Assembly (NCBI GenBank): GCA_023408075.1
Contig: JAEYKW010000015.1
Coordinates: forward strand, 124,001-188,000
Length of the DNA: 64,000 bases
Direction: 5' to 3'
Source: Bacillota bacterium
GTDB lineage: Bacteria; Bacillota; Clostridia; Christensenellales; SZUA-584
The position numbers were made by a program, and so were the translations under genes. The notes under the pieces were generated by a model, which saw nothing but the letters and a program-made list of their open reading frames with translations, had not been told where the DNA came from and did not search any database. Below are positions 1 to 8,520 of the stretch, one piece after another; position 1 is the stretch's first letter, and each line of letters opens with the position of its first letter.

Positions 1-612
1 CGCCTGCCTCACACTGCCTTCATCCGAAACCGGCATATCCGCAATAATACCGAGCTCCGTTTCGTTGGGGGTAACGATGCTGCTGCAGGAGAGCAGCCGC
101 TGCGGCAGGCTCCTCGCGGGTGCGGGGTCGAGTATCACGGTTCTGCCCTTCTCCGCCGCGTAGGCCGCCGCCCATTCCACCGTTTCCAGCGGAATTTCGA
201 GCTGTATCATCAGAATATCGGCATCGTCAATCGCCTTCTTGTTGCGGTGAACATACAGCACATCCACAAGCCCGTTCGCACCCGGCACACAGATGATTGT
301 GTTTTCGCCCTGCGCGTTCACGGTGATGGCGGCAATGCCCGTGCTCGTATCTTCTCTTTCTATGTACGATGTGTCCACACCGGCTTGCTGCAGCGCGCTG
401 AGCGACATATCGCCGAACGAATCGGTGCCGACTTTACCCAAGAACGTCACATTCGCGCCGAGCCGCCCCGCGGCGACAGCCTGATTGGCCCCTTTGCCGC
501 CCGGAAACGTATGGAATTCGGTGCCGTTCACCGTCTGTCCGGGCCCCGGAAACGCCGCTGTCTTGGTCACAAGATCCATATTGATGCTTCCGAGCACACA
601 TATCTTTTTCAC
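1..612 (-). CDS. Ribokinase-like PfkB-family sugar kinase (3' part cut by window edge)
   Basis: The 204 visible codons give the N-terminal two thirds of a PfkB-family carbohydrate kinase. The start MKKICVLGSINMDLV and the glycine-rich FPGGKGANQAVAAGRLG segment (about residues 37-54) are the sugar-binding signature of ribokinases, and TPNETE near residue 190 is also typical. The C-terminal ATP and anion-hole motif (GAGD) lies outside the window. The start is GTG at 612, with GGAGGGAC just upstream, which is why longer ATG readings miss it. It is the last visible gene of the minus-strand sugar operon, 13 bp after the UroD-family gene. Phosphorylation of ribose or a related sugar is likely. The exact substrate cannot be read from the sequence. 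Confidence 0.9.
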   Translation of the reverse strand, partial: MKKICVLGSINMDLVTKTAAFPGPGQTVNGTEFHTFPGGKGANQAVAAGRLGANVTFLGKVGTDSFGDMSLSALQQAGVDTSYIEREDTSTGIAAITVNAQGENTIICVPGANGLVDVLYVHRNKKAIDDADILMIQLEIPLETVEWAAAYAAEKGRTVILDPAPARSLPQRLLSCSSIVTPNETELGIIADMPVSDEGSVRQA

Positions 613-625
613 AAAGTCCCTCCGG

Positions 626-1747
626 TTATTGATAACGCTTCATGGCTTCGATCATTGTTTCGATGCGCCATGGCTCGACATAGTTTTGAATATTGTGGCC
701 CGGCGCGAGCACAAATCCGCCGCCGTCGCCGAGCACATTCACGAGGCGTTTGACGAGGCCGTCGATGTCCTCTTTGGTGCCGTACGGCAGCACTTTTTGC
801 GTATCGATGCCGCCCCAGAAACAAATCTCGCTGCCGAAATCCTGCTTGAGCCGCTCAGGCTCCATATTCTTTGCCGCAATCTGCACGGGGTTGATGATGT
901 CAACGCCCGCTTCAATCAGAGACGGCAGCAGCTCATTGATGCTGCCGCAGCTGTGCATGAATATCTTGGCCTTCGTTTTGCTCTTGATGAAGTCATAAAG
1001 CCGCTTGTGGTATTTGAAAACCATTTCCCGGTAAAGGTCTGTCGATATGATGCTTCTGTCCTGCATCCCCAGGTCATCACCTTGGCACACCACATCCACA
1101 AGGTCACCGACTTCGGACAGATAAGCGTCCCAAAGCGCGATATCCGTTTCGGTGATCTTATCCATCAGGGCTTCGGCCAATTTTTTATCGATGAACATGT
1201 CACAGAGAAAATCATCCCAGCCGCGCATCCAGAGTGACTGTTCAAACGGCCCGCCGCACATGATATCCGCGACGATCACCTTGTCTCCCTGCGCCTTTAT
1301 TCTTAACGCTTCCTCGCGCAGCCCTTTCACCCGGCCCTTATCGCTTGCGTCCGCCCAAGGGTTGTGATTGATATCATCGATGGTGATGCTGCCGTAAAGC
1401 GGCCCCTTGACCGGGTCGTTGTAAAGCTCGCTTTTGCGCCAGTAGATGCCGAATTCGTCCGTGAAAGACCCGTCCTCTTCAAAAACGGTGTTATCGAGAA
1501 AAGGCCCTTTCATGCGGATCGTTTCAAACGGCATGCCGATATCGCTCTTGATCCATTCCGGCGTCGCCACCGTCTGCATCGCGATGTGTGTGATCTGCTC
1601 CGGCGTCGGGGAAACATGACGGTAGGTCTCATAAGCCGCTTTCGCATACTTCGTGAGGCCGTCAACAATTGCCGAACCGATGCTGACGGGTATTGATTTC
1701 GGCGATTTGTGGTTTAAACAGGCCAAAACGTCTTCTCTGCCGGTCAT
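626..1747 (-). CDS. Uroporphyrinogen decarboxylase (URO-D) family protein, probably not a haem enzyme
   Basis: The 373-residue protein has the URO-D/MtaA/CmuA fold pattern. It starts MTGREDVLACLNHK, has a CQGDDLGMQ segment in the middle, and a HSCGSI motif like the zinc-binding H-x-C of MtaA/CmuA-type methyltransferases. ATG at 1747 is preferred over an upstream in-frame ATG because GGGGGTGA lies just before it. It sits inside a sugar operon (hydrolase upstream, ribokinase-like gene downstream) with no haem genes nearby, so a role in haem synthesis is unlikely. Members of this family in carbohydrate operons have no settled function; a corrinoid or C1-transfer role is possible but not shown. 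Confidence 0.8.
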   Translation of the reverse strand: MTGREDVLACLNHKSPKSIPVSIGSAIVDGLTKYAKAAYETYRHVSPTPEQITHIAMQTVATPEWIKSDIGMPFETIRMKGPFLDNTVFEEDGSFTDEFGIYWRKSELYNDPVKGPLYGSITIDDINHNPWADASDKGRVKGLREEALRIKAQGDKVIVADIMCGGPFEQSLWMRGWDDFLCDMFIDKKLAEALMDKITETDIALWDAYLSEVGDLVDVVCQGDDLGMQDRSIISTDLYREMVFKYHKRLYDFIKSKTKAKIFMHSCGSINELLPSLIEAGVDIINPVQIAAKNMEPERLKQDFGSEICFWGGIDTQKVLPYGTKEDIDGLVKRLVNVLGDGGGFVLAPGHNIQNYVEPWRIETMIEAMKRYQ

Positions 1748-1763
1748 GGTTTCACCCCCTGAA

Positions 1764-2648
1764 TCAAAACAAATTGTCAACAAACCATCTGGCTGCATGC
1801 TCAAATACGGTTTCCTTCTGGTCGGATGTCGGCAGCGCGTGCTCGCCCGCATTGATCAGCACAAATTCCTTTTTGGCCCGGATCAGCTCAATTAAGCGGT
1901 AAGCGCTCTCGGGCGGAATAATCGTATCCGCATCGCCTTGAATGACCATGAAAGGCACACGGATCATATCCGCATAGATATACGGATCGTTGATGATCAG
2001 GCTGTGATAGACGGATTCGAGCGGCACATTACAGACCATCTGAGGGTTCATGTCTCTGAATTCACAATAGTCCTTTGTGTCCTTTTCGTTCATACCCAGC
2101 GCATAAGGAACGGGCACCGTTTTAGACGCATTGCCGCACGCCGTGCGCAGCGCATCCTCATGAAGCTCATTAAGAAAGGATGCATAAGCGGTTTCACCGG
2201 CGTTCTTCAGCCAGTTCTGCCTCACATACTGGCTGTACGCGAAGGGGGCCAGCGCCACGGCGCATTTCACACGCGGGTCCTTCGCGGCCATATACAGCGT
2301 GACTGCGCCGCCCATTGAGCATCCCGCAAAGCCGATGCTGTCTTTGTTCACGCCCTCCACCGTCTGGAGAAACGATACGGCGCTGTGGGCGTCCTCATGC
2401 CACTCAGTTGCGCACATCATGCGCCCCTTGAGCGCCTCGCTGCCGCCGCACCCGCGCGAATCAAACTGCAATGTGACAAAACCGCGGCTGCAAAGATAGC
2501 CCGCCATGGCGTCGTATTCTTCCTTATCGCCCGAGTAGCCGTGGTTAAGCACAATTCCCGGTGCATTTTTCGAATCCCTATCGGGCAGCCCGAGCCGCGC
2601 CGATATTTTTTTGCCCCCGCTGTAAAAACAAATATCCGCTATCTGCAT
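1764..2648 (-). CDS. Alpha/beta hydrolase (dienelactone hydrolase/esterase-like)
   Basis: This 294-residue cytoplasmic protein has an alpha/beta-hydrolase core. The nucleophile elbow is GFAGCSMGG (Ser in a G-x-S-x-G-like setting), the acid is probably Asp in QGDADTIIP, and the base His is in NAGEHALP near the C-terminus. An early HGYSGDKEEYD stretch resembles the oxyanion-hole region. It has no signal peptide. It lies between the small lipoprotein gene and the URO-D-family gene, 16 bp from the latter, so it is co-transcribed with the sugar operon. Removal of an ester or acyl group from an imported carbohydrate is a reasonable guess; the substrate is unknown. Confidence 0.85.
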   Translation of the reverse strand: MQIADICFYSGGKKISARLGLPDRDSKNAPGIVLNHGYSGDKEEYDAMAGYLCSRGFVTLQFDSRGCGGSEALKGRMMCATEWHEDAHSAVSFLQTVEGVNKDSIGFAGCSMGGAVTLYMAAKDPRVKCAVALAPFAYSQYVRQNWLKNAGETAYASFLNELHEDALRTACGNASKTVPVPYALGMNEKDTKDYCEFRDMNPQMVCNVPLESVYHSLIINDPYIYADMIRVPFMVIQGDADTIIPPESAYRLIELIRAKKEFVLINAGEHALPTSDQKETVFEHAARWFVDNLF

Positions 2649-2656
2649 GGTGTCCT

Positions 2657-3199
2657 CTATATATACCAGAATAAAAACTTCTGCCTGATGACAAAATCGT
2701 TGGCCACATTATCGCCTTTGATCTTCCAAACACCGTCTTCCTTAACAAAGTCCTGCTGAAAATAATACTTCTTGCCGTTTTGCTGAACCTGTATCCTTTT
2801 GATGGATGCGGTATCGTCACCGCTGTATTCGGTCTTTGCAAATTCAAATTTCGCAATGGCGTCTTTTTCTGAATTCAGGTAATCAATCGTATCCTGAATC
2901 TGCTTTTCAAACTCTTCTTTATAGTCGAGCATGCTCTGTGCCGACTGCTTGCCGGACATATCGTAAAGCGCGTTGAAACCGTCTTCAATCGATATCTCTT
3001 CACCGAGAAGCTGACGGTAAATCTCGCTGGATTCCTTGGCGAGCCCTTCCGGCGTATTGATATCGAGGTCTGCCGCGTAGTCCGTTTCGGATGGCATCAC
3101 CTTTGTCTCGCTGTCGTCAAATCCGGCTGCGCCCGCACAGCCCGCAAGCAGGGCGGCCACCAGCATGATCATGATCAAAACCAATGAGATTCTCTTCAC
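2657..3199 (-). CDS. Small lipoprotein of unknown function
   Basis: A 180-residue exported protein. The N-terminus (KR, then a hydrophobic run ending ALLAGC) is a lipoprotein signal with the cysteine as first mature residue. The rest is acidic, helical and rich in charged residues, and I recognise no domain. GTG at 3199 is chosen because AGGAG lies about 7 bases upstream; the in-frame ATG at 3205 would leave almost no spacing. It sits 8 bp before the hydrolase gene, and after a strong hairpin that separates it from the binding-protein gene. A role as an accessory surface component of the sugar uptake system is inferred from position only. Confidence 0.7.
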   Translation of the reverse strand: MKRISLVLIMIMLVAALLAGCAGAAGFDDSETKVMPSETDYAADLDINTPEGLAKESSEIYRQLLGEEISIEDGFNALYDMSGKQSAQSMLDYKEEFEKQIQDTIDYLNSEKDAIAKFEFAKTEYSGDDTASIKRIQVQQNGKKYYFQQDFVKEDGVWKIKGDNVANDFVIRQKFLFWYI

Positions 3200-3224
3200 A
3201 GTCATTCTCCTGTTCTTTGAATAT

Positions 3225-3251
3225 CAGGCGCCCGGGGTTTCCGGGCGCCTG
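3225..3251 (-). other. Strong intercistronic hairpin after the binding-protein gene
   Basis: CAGGCGCCCGG and CCGGGCGCCTG form a perfect 11 bp stem with a five-base loop between the binding-lipoprotein stop and the next gene. There is no T-run on either side, so it is more likely an RNA-stabilising or partial-termination element than a full terminator. Such hairpins after binding-protein genes often raise their transcript level over downstream genes. Confidence 0.7.
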
Positions 3252-3280
3252 TCACTAGGCCGTTAGCGGGAATATTCGTC

Positions 3281-4336
3281 TTATTTCGCTTTTTCCGCAG
3301 CTGTCTCAATCAGCAGATCCACGTTGTCCGGTGTGGCCACAATGAAGCCGGTGCTGATCTTTGTGGGGATGGGCGAGATACCGGCAGTTTTGTCATCCTT
3401 TGTGAACTGGATGCCGTTGTGGTTGTAATCATAGAGCATTCTCACGCCGTAGTAGGTGAAGAAGTGTCTCTTCTGTCCTACAGCCGCCACGAGAGCGCCG
3501 TCTTTCACGCCCTGCAGATGCTCAGCTTCGGCGTCAACGCATGTGCCGTAAATCTGGCCGACTTTGCCGGCTTCTTTAATAGCCTGCGAAATTCCGGGGC
3601 CGCCTGAAGAGTCGAAACCGGCCACTGCGAGCAGCGAGCTGTCGCTCTGAATCAGGTTCGCAATCGTCTCGGCAACCTGCTGTGCGTTGGAGCCGGAGTC
3701 ATAAACCTTGGGTTCCACTGTGATGTTGGGGCAAAGCTCCGCCAGCGTTGCAATATAGCCGTCCAGCGCCTGCTTGTTGTTGTCGCCGCCCGGGAGGCCG
3801 ATGCAAACGGCATTGCCGGTTTTGCCTTCGAGGTAAGGCGCAACGGCTTTGGCCTGGGACACGCCCAGCTCATACCAGTCCGTACCGATGAAGCAAAGGC
3901 GCTTGGAATCCGGAACGTCAGCGTCAACCGTCACAACCGGGATACCGGCGTCCATGGCTTTGTCAATACCGGTCGCAAGCGATGCGTCCCAGCCCACAAC
4001 CATCATGCCGTCGGGCTGCTTGGCAATTTCCTGCTCGATAGCGGCCTGGAAAGCGGGAAGGTCAACTTCCTGCGGGCCCACTTTTCTGACTTCGACGCCA
4101 AGCTGCTCCGCAATCAGATCCATACCGATGTAGTCGTTGTTAACGAACAGCGGAAGTGAATTGTATTGGCAGCACCAGGAGTAAACTTCCTTTTCGCCGC
4201 TGGCCTGCTGTGAGGCGGGAGCGGAATTTTCGCCTGCGGGCGCACTGCTTGCAGCGGGCTGCGACGAGCAGGCTCCGAACATAAGAAGTAACGAGAGTAC
4301 TAAAGCCAGCACTGGTAATATTCTTTTTCTCATCAT
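3281..4336 (-). CDS. Sugar ABC transporter substrate-binding lipoprotein (RbsB/Peripla_BP_4 type)
   Basis: This 351-residue lipoprotein starts MMRKRILPVLALVLSLLL, then FGAC (lipidation at about Cys23) and a Ser/Ala/Pro/Gln linker. The body is a type-I periplasmic sugar-binding fold: DGMMVVGWD, MDAGIPVVTVDAD, GTDWYELG and AVAGFDSSGGPG are the usual strand-loop motifs of the RbsB/XylF/ChvE group. It is the capture component for the transporter encoded just upstream (permeases and double ATPase), with about 100 bp before the preceding permease. It resembles the two anchored binding proteins at 9.8-11.8 kb, down to shared PDSKRL and GTDWY-like motifs, so all three probably bind related sugars. 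Confidence 0.93.
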   Translation of the reverse strand: MMRKRILPVLALVLSLLLMFGACSSQPAASSAPAGENSAPASQQASGEKEVYSWCCQYNSLPLFVNNDYIGMDLIAEQLGVEVRKVGPQEVDLPAFQAAIEQEIAKQPDGMMVVGWDASLATGIDKAMDAGIPVVTVDADVPDSKRLCFIGTDWYELGVSQAKAVAPYLEGKTGNAVCIGLPGGDNNKQALDGYIATLAELCPNITVEPKVYDSGSNAQQVAETIANLIQSDSSLLAVAGFDSSGGPGISQAIKEAGKVGQIYGTCVDAEAEHLQGVKDGALVAAVGQKRHFFTYYGVRMLYDYNHNGIQFTKDDKTAGISPIPTKISTGFIVATPDNVDLLIETAAEKAK

Positions 4337-4437
4337 GGCACCTTCCTTTTTTTATGTTTCTTATGTCACGCAGCTGATGGCACCGACGCACGATACGGCC
4401 TATATCATATCCTTTGCGATCAGCTGCATAATGACCT

Positions 4438-5454
4438 TTAACCAACCACTTTGCGTTTGGACATCTGCGCATCGAGCACGACCGCGCCCAGCAACACGCC
4501 GCCTTCAATGATCTTGTAGAGATTCGACGGTACGTCCGCAATACGAAGCCCGTTACTCAGGCACGTGGTGAAGAGCATACCGAGTATGGCGCCGCCCATC
4601 GCGCCGCGGCCGCCCTTCATGCTGACGCCGCCGATAACGCATGCCGTAATCACTTTGAGCTCCCAGCCCTGCCCGAAAGTGGCTGCCGATGCGCCCATTC
4701 TGGCCGCCAGCAGTATACCGGCGATGCTCGCGAACAGGGCACTGAACACAAACGCCATCGTTTTCATGTTTTTCACATTGATACCGGTCAGCTCAGCGGC
4801 TTCCTTGTTCATGCCGATATAGTAGTATTTTCTGAAATACCTCGACTTCGCCATCAGCACCGAGAACAGTATCAGCAGCACAGCCGCATAATAGACGGGG
4901 AGCTGAAAGCCCAGGAATTCCGTTTTGCTGATCTGTGTAAACACCTCCGGCAAATGCTGTATGTCCACGTCCGCGATCTTTGTGCTGTATATGGACGAAT
5001 AAATGAACTGTGTGAGGCCATAGTAGAAAAGGCCAAGCCCCAGTGTCGCAATAAACGAGTTCACACCCACTCTTGATACCAGCGTCCCGATGATGAAGCC
5101 CATCAGGCATGCGAGTGCGAGCGTTATCAGTATGGCGGGCACCAGCGGTACTCCCAAAACGATCAGCGCACCCGCAAACATATTGGAAAACATCACGTTG
5201 TACCCAACCGACAGGTCAATCTCCCCGTTGATGAGCTGCAATGCCATGCCGATGACGATGATGGCGGGAATAGAGAATTCCAGCAGCAATGAAGAGATAT
5301 TGTACGACGAGAGAAAGACGTCCGGGAAAATGATCGAGTAAGCGAGGATGTACAGCACAATGAGTGTGAGCGGTATCAGCCACCGTTGCTTCGCGATATA
5401 GTCCATCACATGGTCTTTGTTTATAAGTTTCTTTTTTACTGTTTTTGCAGTCAT
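4438..5454 (-). CDS. Sugar ABC transporter permease (RbsC type)
   Basis: A 338-residue, strongly hydrophobic protein with about eight to ten membrane segments and the RbsC/BPD_transp_2 pattern. NGEIDLSVG near residues 75-83 is the family's typical cytoplasmic motif, and the C-terminal VIGGVSMKGGRG segment is the coupling region. GGAGG lies about 9 bases before the ATG. It is the second of two different permeases in this operon and follows the ATPase gene by 16 bp. Together with the permease at 6968 it could make a heterodimeric channel. The sugar is unknown. Confidence 0.93.
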   Translation of the reverse strand: MTAKTVKKKLINKDHVMDYIAKQRWLIPLTLIVLYILAYSIIFPDVFLSSYNISSLLLEFSIPAIIVIGMALQLINGEIDLSVGYNVMFSNMFAGALIVLGVPLVPAILITLALACLMGFIIGTLVSRVGVNSFIATLGLGLFYYGLTQFIYSSIYSTKIADVDIQHLPEVFTQISKTEFLGFQLPVYYAAVLLILFSVLMAKSRYFRKYYYIGMNKEAAELTGINVKNMKTMAFVFSALFASIAGILLAARMGASAATFGQGWELKVITACVIGGVSMKGGRGAMGGAILGMLFTTCLSNGLRIADVPSNLYKIIEGGVLLGAVVLDAQMSKRKVVG

Positions 5455-5470
5455 TTTCTATATCCTCCGC

Positions 5471-6958
5471 CTAATTCATGATTCCGGAAGCATACTTCAT
5501 GATGTATTCTTCTGTCGCTTCGTCTCCCGACAGCTCGCCGGTGACTCTTCCGTTGTGCATCACATAAATTCTGTCGCTGATGGAGAGCACCTCGGGCAGA
5601 TCCGATGACACCATAATGATGCTCGTTCCCGTCTTTGTGAGCTCGCGCAGTATCTGATAGATCTCCGCCTTTGCCCCCACGTCCACGCCGCGGGTCGGCT
5701 CGTCAACAATCATGATCTGCGGGTTCACCACCAGCCATTTGGCCAGCACAACTTTTTGCTGGTTGCCGCCCGACAGATTGACGACCTTTTGATGGATGCT
5801 CGGCGTGACGATGCCGAGCTTCTTTTCGTATTCCCCGGATATGTCCGTAATCGCTTTTTGATCGAGGTTCATGCCCTTGCTGAGGGCTTTGAGGCTTGCG
5901 GACGCGATATTCGCCGCAATCGACATCTCGAGGAACAACCCCTGCTCCTTGCGGTCTTCCGGCAGATAGCCGATCCCGTTTTTAATCGCATCCTTTGTTG
6001 TGCGGATGTTGACCTTGCTGCCATTAATACAGAGCTCTCCGCCCGTCTTTTTATCTGCTCCGAAAACCGCACGCATCACTTCCGTGCGCCCTGCACCGGC
6101 CAGACCCGCGAATGAGACAATCTCTCCCTTTTTCAAGTGGAAGCTCACATCGGCGAACTTTTCCGAGCTGAACCCCTTGCACTCAAGCACGGTCTCACTG
6201 CCGATCTCATGCTTCACGCGGTTAAACAGCAGCTCACGGCCCACCATCTTGCTGACGATCCAGTTGTTATCGATGTTGATCACATCCTCGGTCGCCACGA
6301 ATTCGCCGTCTTTGAGAACCGTCACGCGGTCCGCAATCTGGAATATCTCCGCAAGGCGGTGGCTGATATAGATGATCGCCATGCCCTGGGCTTTAAGCTT
6401 GCGCAGCAGCGAGAACAGTATGCCCACTTCTTTTTCCGTGATCGTCGCAGTGGGTTCGTCGAGTATCAGCACCTTTGGGTTCACCGAGAGCGCCTTTGCG
6501 ATTTCCACCATCTGCTGCATGGCCGGAGAGAGCCTCTCCACCTGCGTCTTGGAATCGATATGAAGGCCGAGCTTGGCGAGCAGTTCGTCCGTATCTTTAT
6601 AGAGCTTTTTCCACTTGATCATGGAAAGCGCACCCACCGGCTGCCGTGCCGCAAAAATGTTTTCCGCGACGCTGAGCCCGCCCACGAGCGACCTTTCCTG
6701 ATACACAATGGAAATACCGAGGTCGTTCGCGCATTTTTGATTCGTGATGTTCACCGTATCGCCGTTAAGGCACAGGCAGCCGCCGTCGGGTTTGTAAACG
6801 CCCGCAAGGATATGCATCAGCGTTGATTTTCCCGCACCGTTTTCACCGCACAGCGCATGAATCTCGCCTTCACGGACGTTAAAATCCACACATTTGAGAG
6901 CGCGCACGCCCGGGAATTCTTTGATTATTTGTTTGGCTTCTAAAACAGCATTCGACAT
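5471..6958 (-). CDS. Sugar ABC transporter ATP-binding protein (RbsA/MglA type, two ATPase domains)
   Basis: The 495-residue protein is a fused pair of ABC ATPase domains. The first half has Walker A GENGAGKST (about residues 38-46), a degenerate signature (LSPAMQQMVEIAKAL) and Walker B VLILDEPTAT. The second half has a weak Walker A region (GLAGAGRTEVMRAVFG), a clear LSGGNQQK signature and IMIVDEPTRGVD. This asymmetry is normal for RbsA-like proteins. It lies between the two permease genes (9 and 16 bp gaps), giving the order permease-ATPase-permease-binding protein, and powers import of a monosaccharide. Confidence 0.95.
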   Translation of the reverse strand: MSNAVLEAKQIIKEFPGVRALKCVDFNVREGEIHALCGENGAGKSTLMHILAGVYKPDGGCLCLNGDTVNITNQKCANDLGISIVYQERSLVGGLSVAENIFAARQPVGALSMIKWKKLYKDTDELLAKLGLHIDSKTQVERLSPAMQQMVEIAKALSVNPKVLILDEPTATITEKEVGILFSLLRKLKAQGMAIIYISHRLAEIFQIADRVTVLKDGEFVATEDVINIDNNWIVSKMVGRELLFNRVKHEIGSETVLECKGFSSEKFADVSFHLKKGEIVSFAGLAGAGRTEVMRAVFGADKKTGGELCINGSKVNIRTTKDAIKNGIGYLPEDRKEQGLFLEMSIAANIASASLKALSKGMNLDQKAITDISGEYEKKLGIVTPSIHQKVVNLSGGNQQKVVLAKWLVVNPQIMIVDEPTRGVDVGAKAEIYQILRELTKTGTSIIMVSSDLPEVLSISDRIYVMHNGRVTGELSGDEATEEYIMKYASGIMN

Positions 6959-6967
6959 GTTCGCACC

Positions 6968-7942
6968 TCACTTATTCTTCTTTGATACCACGATGTCGAG
7001 CACGATCGCGCATATCAGTATCACGCCGGTAATACAGGGCTGAAGGTCCGGCGGAACATTGGCTATCGTCAGCGCGTTGTTAAGCACTGCGATAAACAAA
7101 GCGCCCATGGCTGCCCCCGCAATGGTACCGGTGCCGCCCGTAAAGCTCACGCCGCCGATAACAGCCGCCGTCACCGCTCTGAGCTCCACGCCTGTGCCGA
7201 CGTTCGGTATGGCCGAATTGAACCGCATGGCCGAAATGATGCCGCCGAGCGCCGCCAAAAAGCTGCCGATGACGAATGTGGTAATTTTGACTCTGGTAAT
7301 ATTGATACCGGACAGCACCGCCGACTTTTCGTTGGCGCCTATGTAATACAGCTGCCGGAAATAACGCGTATTGGAAAACAGTATCGCAAAAATCACGAGC
7401 ACGATGATCATGTAAAACACCGGCATCTGAACACCGAGCAGTTTTGTCTGGCCCAGCGCTTTGAATGCGGCGTCGGGGAAGTCCGTCCAGCCCGTTCCCG
7501 AAAGTATGGTCGCAACCCCTAGGAAAATCATGCTGGTGGCGAGTGTCGCGATAAATGAAACCACACCGACCTTCGCGACGATCAGGCCGTTGATGAGCCC
7601 GCAGACCATGCAGATGATCAGCGATATGAGTATGGCGAATCCCGCAGGCATCTGATCGTATATCATCAGCCTTCCGCAGATGATTGCGCCGAGCACCATT
7701 ACGGAACCCAGAGACAGATCGATCTCGGCCTGAATCAATACGATGGTTATTGCGAGCAAGATCATGATTTCCGCAGACATATTGAGCAGAATCAGTGCGA
7801 AGTTTTCGTACGTTCCGAATGTGGACGGGAATATAAACGAAAAGATCAAGCAGAATGCAACAACCAGTATCAAGAGGGCCAAGGCACGCTGTGTTGAAAT
7901 AAATTTGAGGAAGTTCTTCTTGTTCTCTACCTTTTCCATCAT
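6968..7942 (-). CDS. Sugar ABC transporter permease (RbsC type), first gene of the transporter operon
   Basis: A 324-residue multi-pass protein of the BPD_transp_2 family. QAEIDLSLGSVM is the family's conserved loop and AVIGGVSFTGGTG the C-terminal coupling region. AAGGGG precedes the ATG. It is the first gene after the intergenic repeat block, and about 35-50 bp upstream of it lie two LacI-type operator-like sequences, so this is probably where transcription of the transport and catabolic genes starts. It differs clearly from the second permease (4438), suggesting a two-permease channel rather than a recent duplicate. Confidence 0.93.
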   Translation of the reverse strand: MMEKVENKKNFLKFISTQRALALLILVVAFCLIFSFIFPSTFGTYENFALILLNMSAEIMILLAITIVLIQAEIDLSLGSVMVLGAIICGRLMIYDQMPAGFAILISLIICMVCGLINGLIVAKVGVVSFIATLATSMIFLGVATILSGTGWTDFPDAAFKALGQTKLLGVQMPVFYMIIVLVIFAILFSNTRYFRQLYYIGANEKSAVLSGINITRVKITTFVIGSFLAALGGIISAMRFNSAIPNVGTGVELRAVTAAVIGGVSFTGGTGTIAGAAMGALFIAVLNNALTIANVPPDLQPCITGVILICAIVLDIVVSKKNK

Positions 7943-7962
7943 TGTTTGCCCCTTACCTTCGA

Positions 7963-7990
7963 TTTGTAACCGTTCTTGTAACCGTTTTCA
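7963..7990 (-). promoter_or_regulatory. Tandem LacI-type operator sites before the sugar transporter operon
   Basis: TGTAACCGTTTTCA (7977-7990) matches the site before the lacI gene (TGAAACCGTTTTCA) at 13 of 14 positions. A second, weaker copy, TGTAACCGTTCTTG, overlaps it at 7965-7978. Both are centred on the CG pair expected for LacI-family palindromes. They lie just upstream of the first permease gene, so the LacI protein encoded at 15275 is the likely binder. Confidence 0.7.
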
Positions 7991-8149
7991 TCCATGTGTC
8001 TGTTGTTGTTTGGATGATGTCATTCTACTCGGGGGGGACTGAAATTGATATGTAGTTTTTTTAGGTGTTGATGTGTAGTTTCTTTAGGACTTGACGGACG
8101 GCTATGGACAAATGATCGGAGCGAAAGAGAAAAACTGCATGACAATGCG

Positions 8150-8430
8150 GTGAGGCTGCTGACAAAGCGGCAAGCGTCATTGCTATGGAAAGTAGCTAAT
8201 CCGGTCATCCTGAGGAGCGTAGCGACGAAGGATCTGTTGAGACAGATTCTTCACTTCGCTACACTCGTTCAGAATGACCGCTAACCTGTCTTTTCGTTTA
8301 TTGTGGTGCCATCGTGCATGATGATTCTGAGCGAGCGATAGCGATCGACTAGCAGTGGACTAAAAAACCCATGTTTAAAGCATTTCAACATGGGATGTAT
8401 TCCACTGCGTCGTCATGCCGTTCCGCTACT
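8150..8430. repeat. Dispersed palindromic repeat block between binding-protein genes and transporter operon
   Basis: The gap 8043-8520 holds no credible gene. It contains at least two imperfect palindromes: one around 8198-8283 (CATCCTGAGGAGCGTAGCG paired with CGCTACACTCGTTCAGAATG) and one around 8290-8420 with central arms CCCATG and CATGGG around a TTTAAAGCATTTCAA loop. The opening GGCTGCTGACAAAG and the second palindrome recur at 45.02-45.15 kb. The block divides the sensory genes from the transport genes and may insulate their transcripts. Confidence 0.75.
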
Positions 8431-8520
8431 CACTATGCAACGTCACGCATGCCAGATATTCGGTTTCGCGGGCAAACTCAATGAAAATGCGATGAGACAT
8501 CCATGCCCCCGGCGATAAGC

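Noticed and set aside
247..1237. Open frames on the plus strand across the ribokinase and URO-D genes
   Set aside because: They are antisense shadows. The minus strand has recognisable protein families, ribosome sites and operon spacing.
626..1747. Haem biosynthesis gene hemE
   Set aside because: The gene lies in a sugar operon without haem genes and has the HxC motif of the MtaA/CmuA group.
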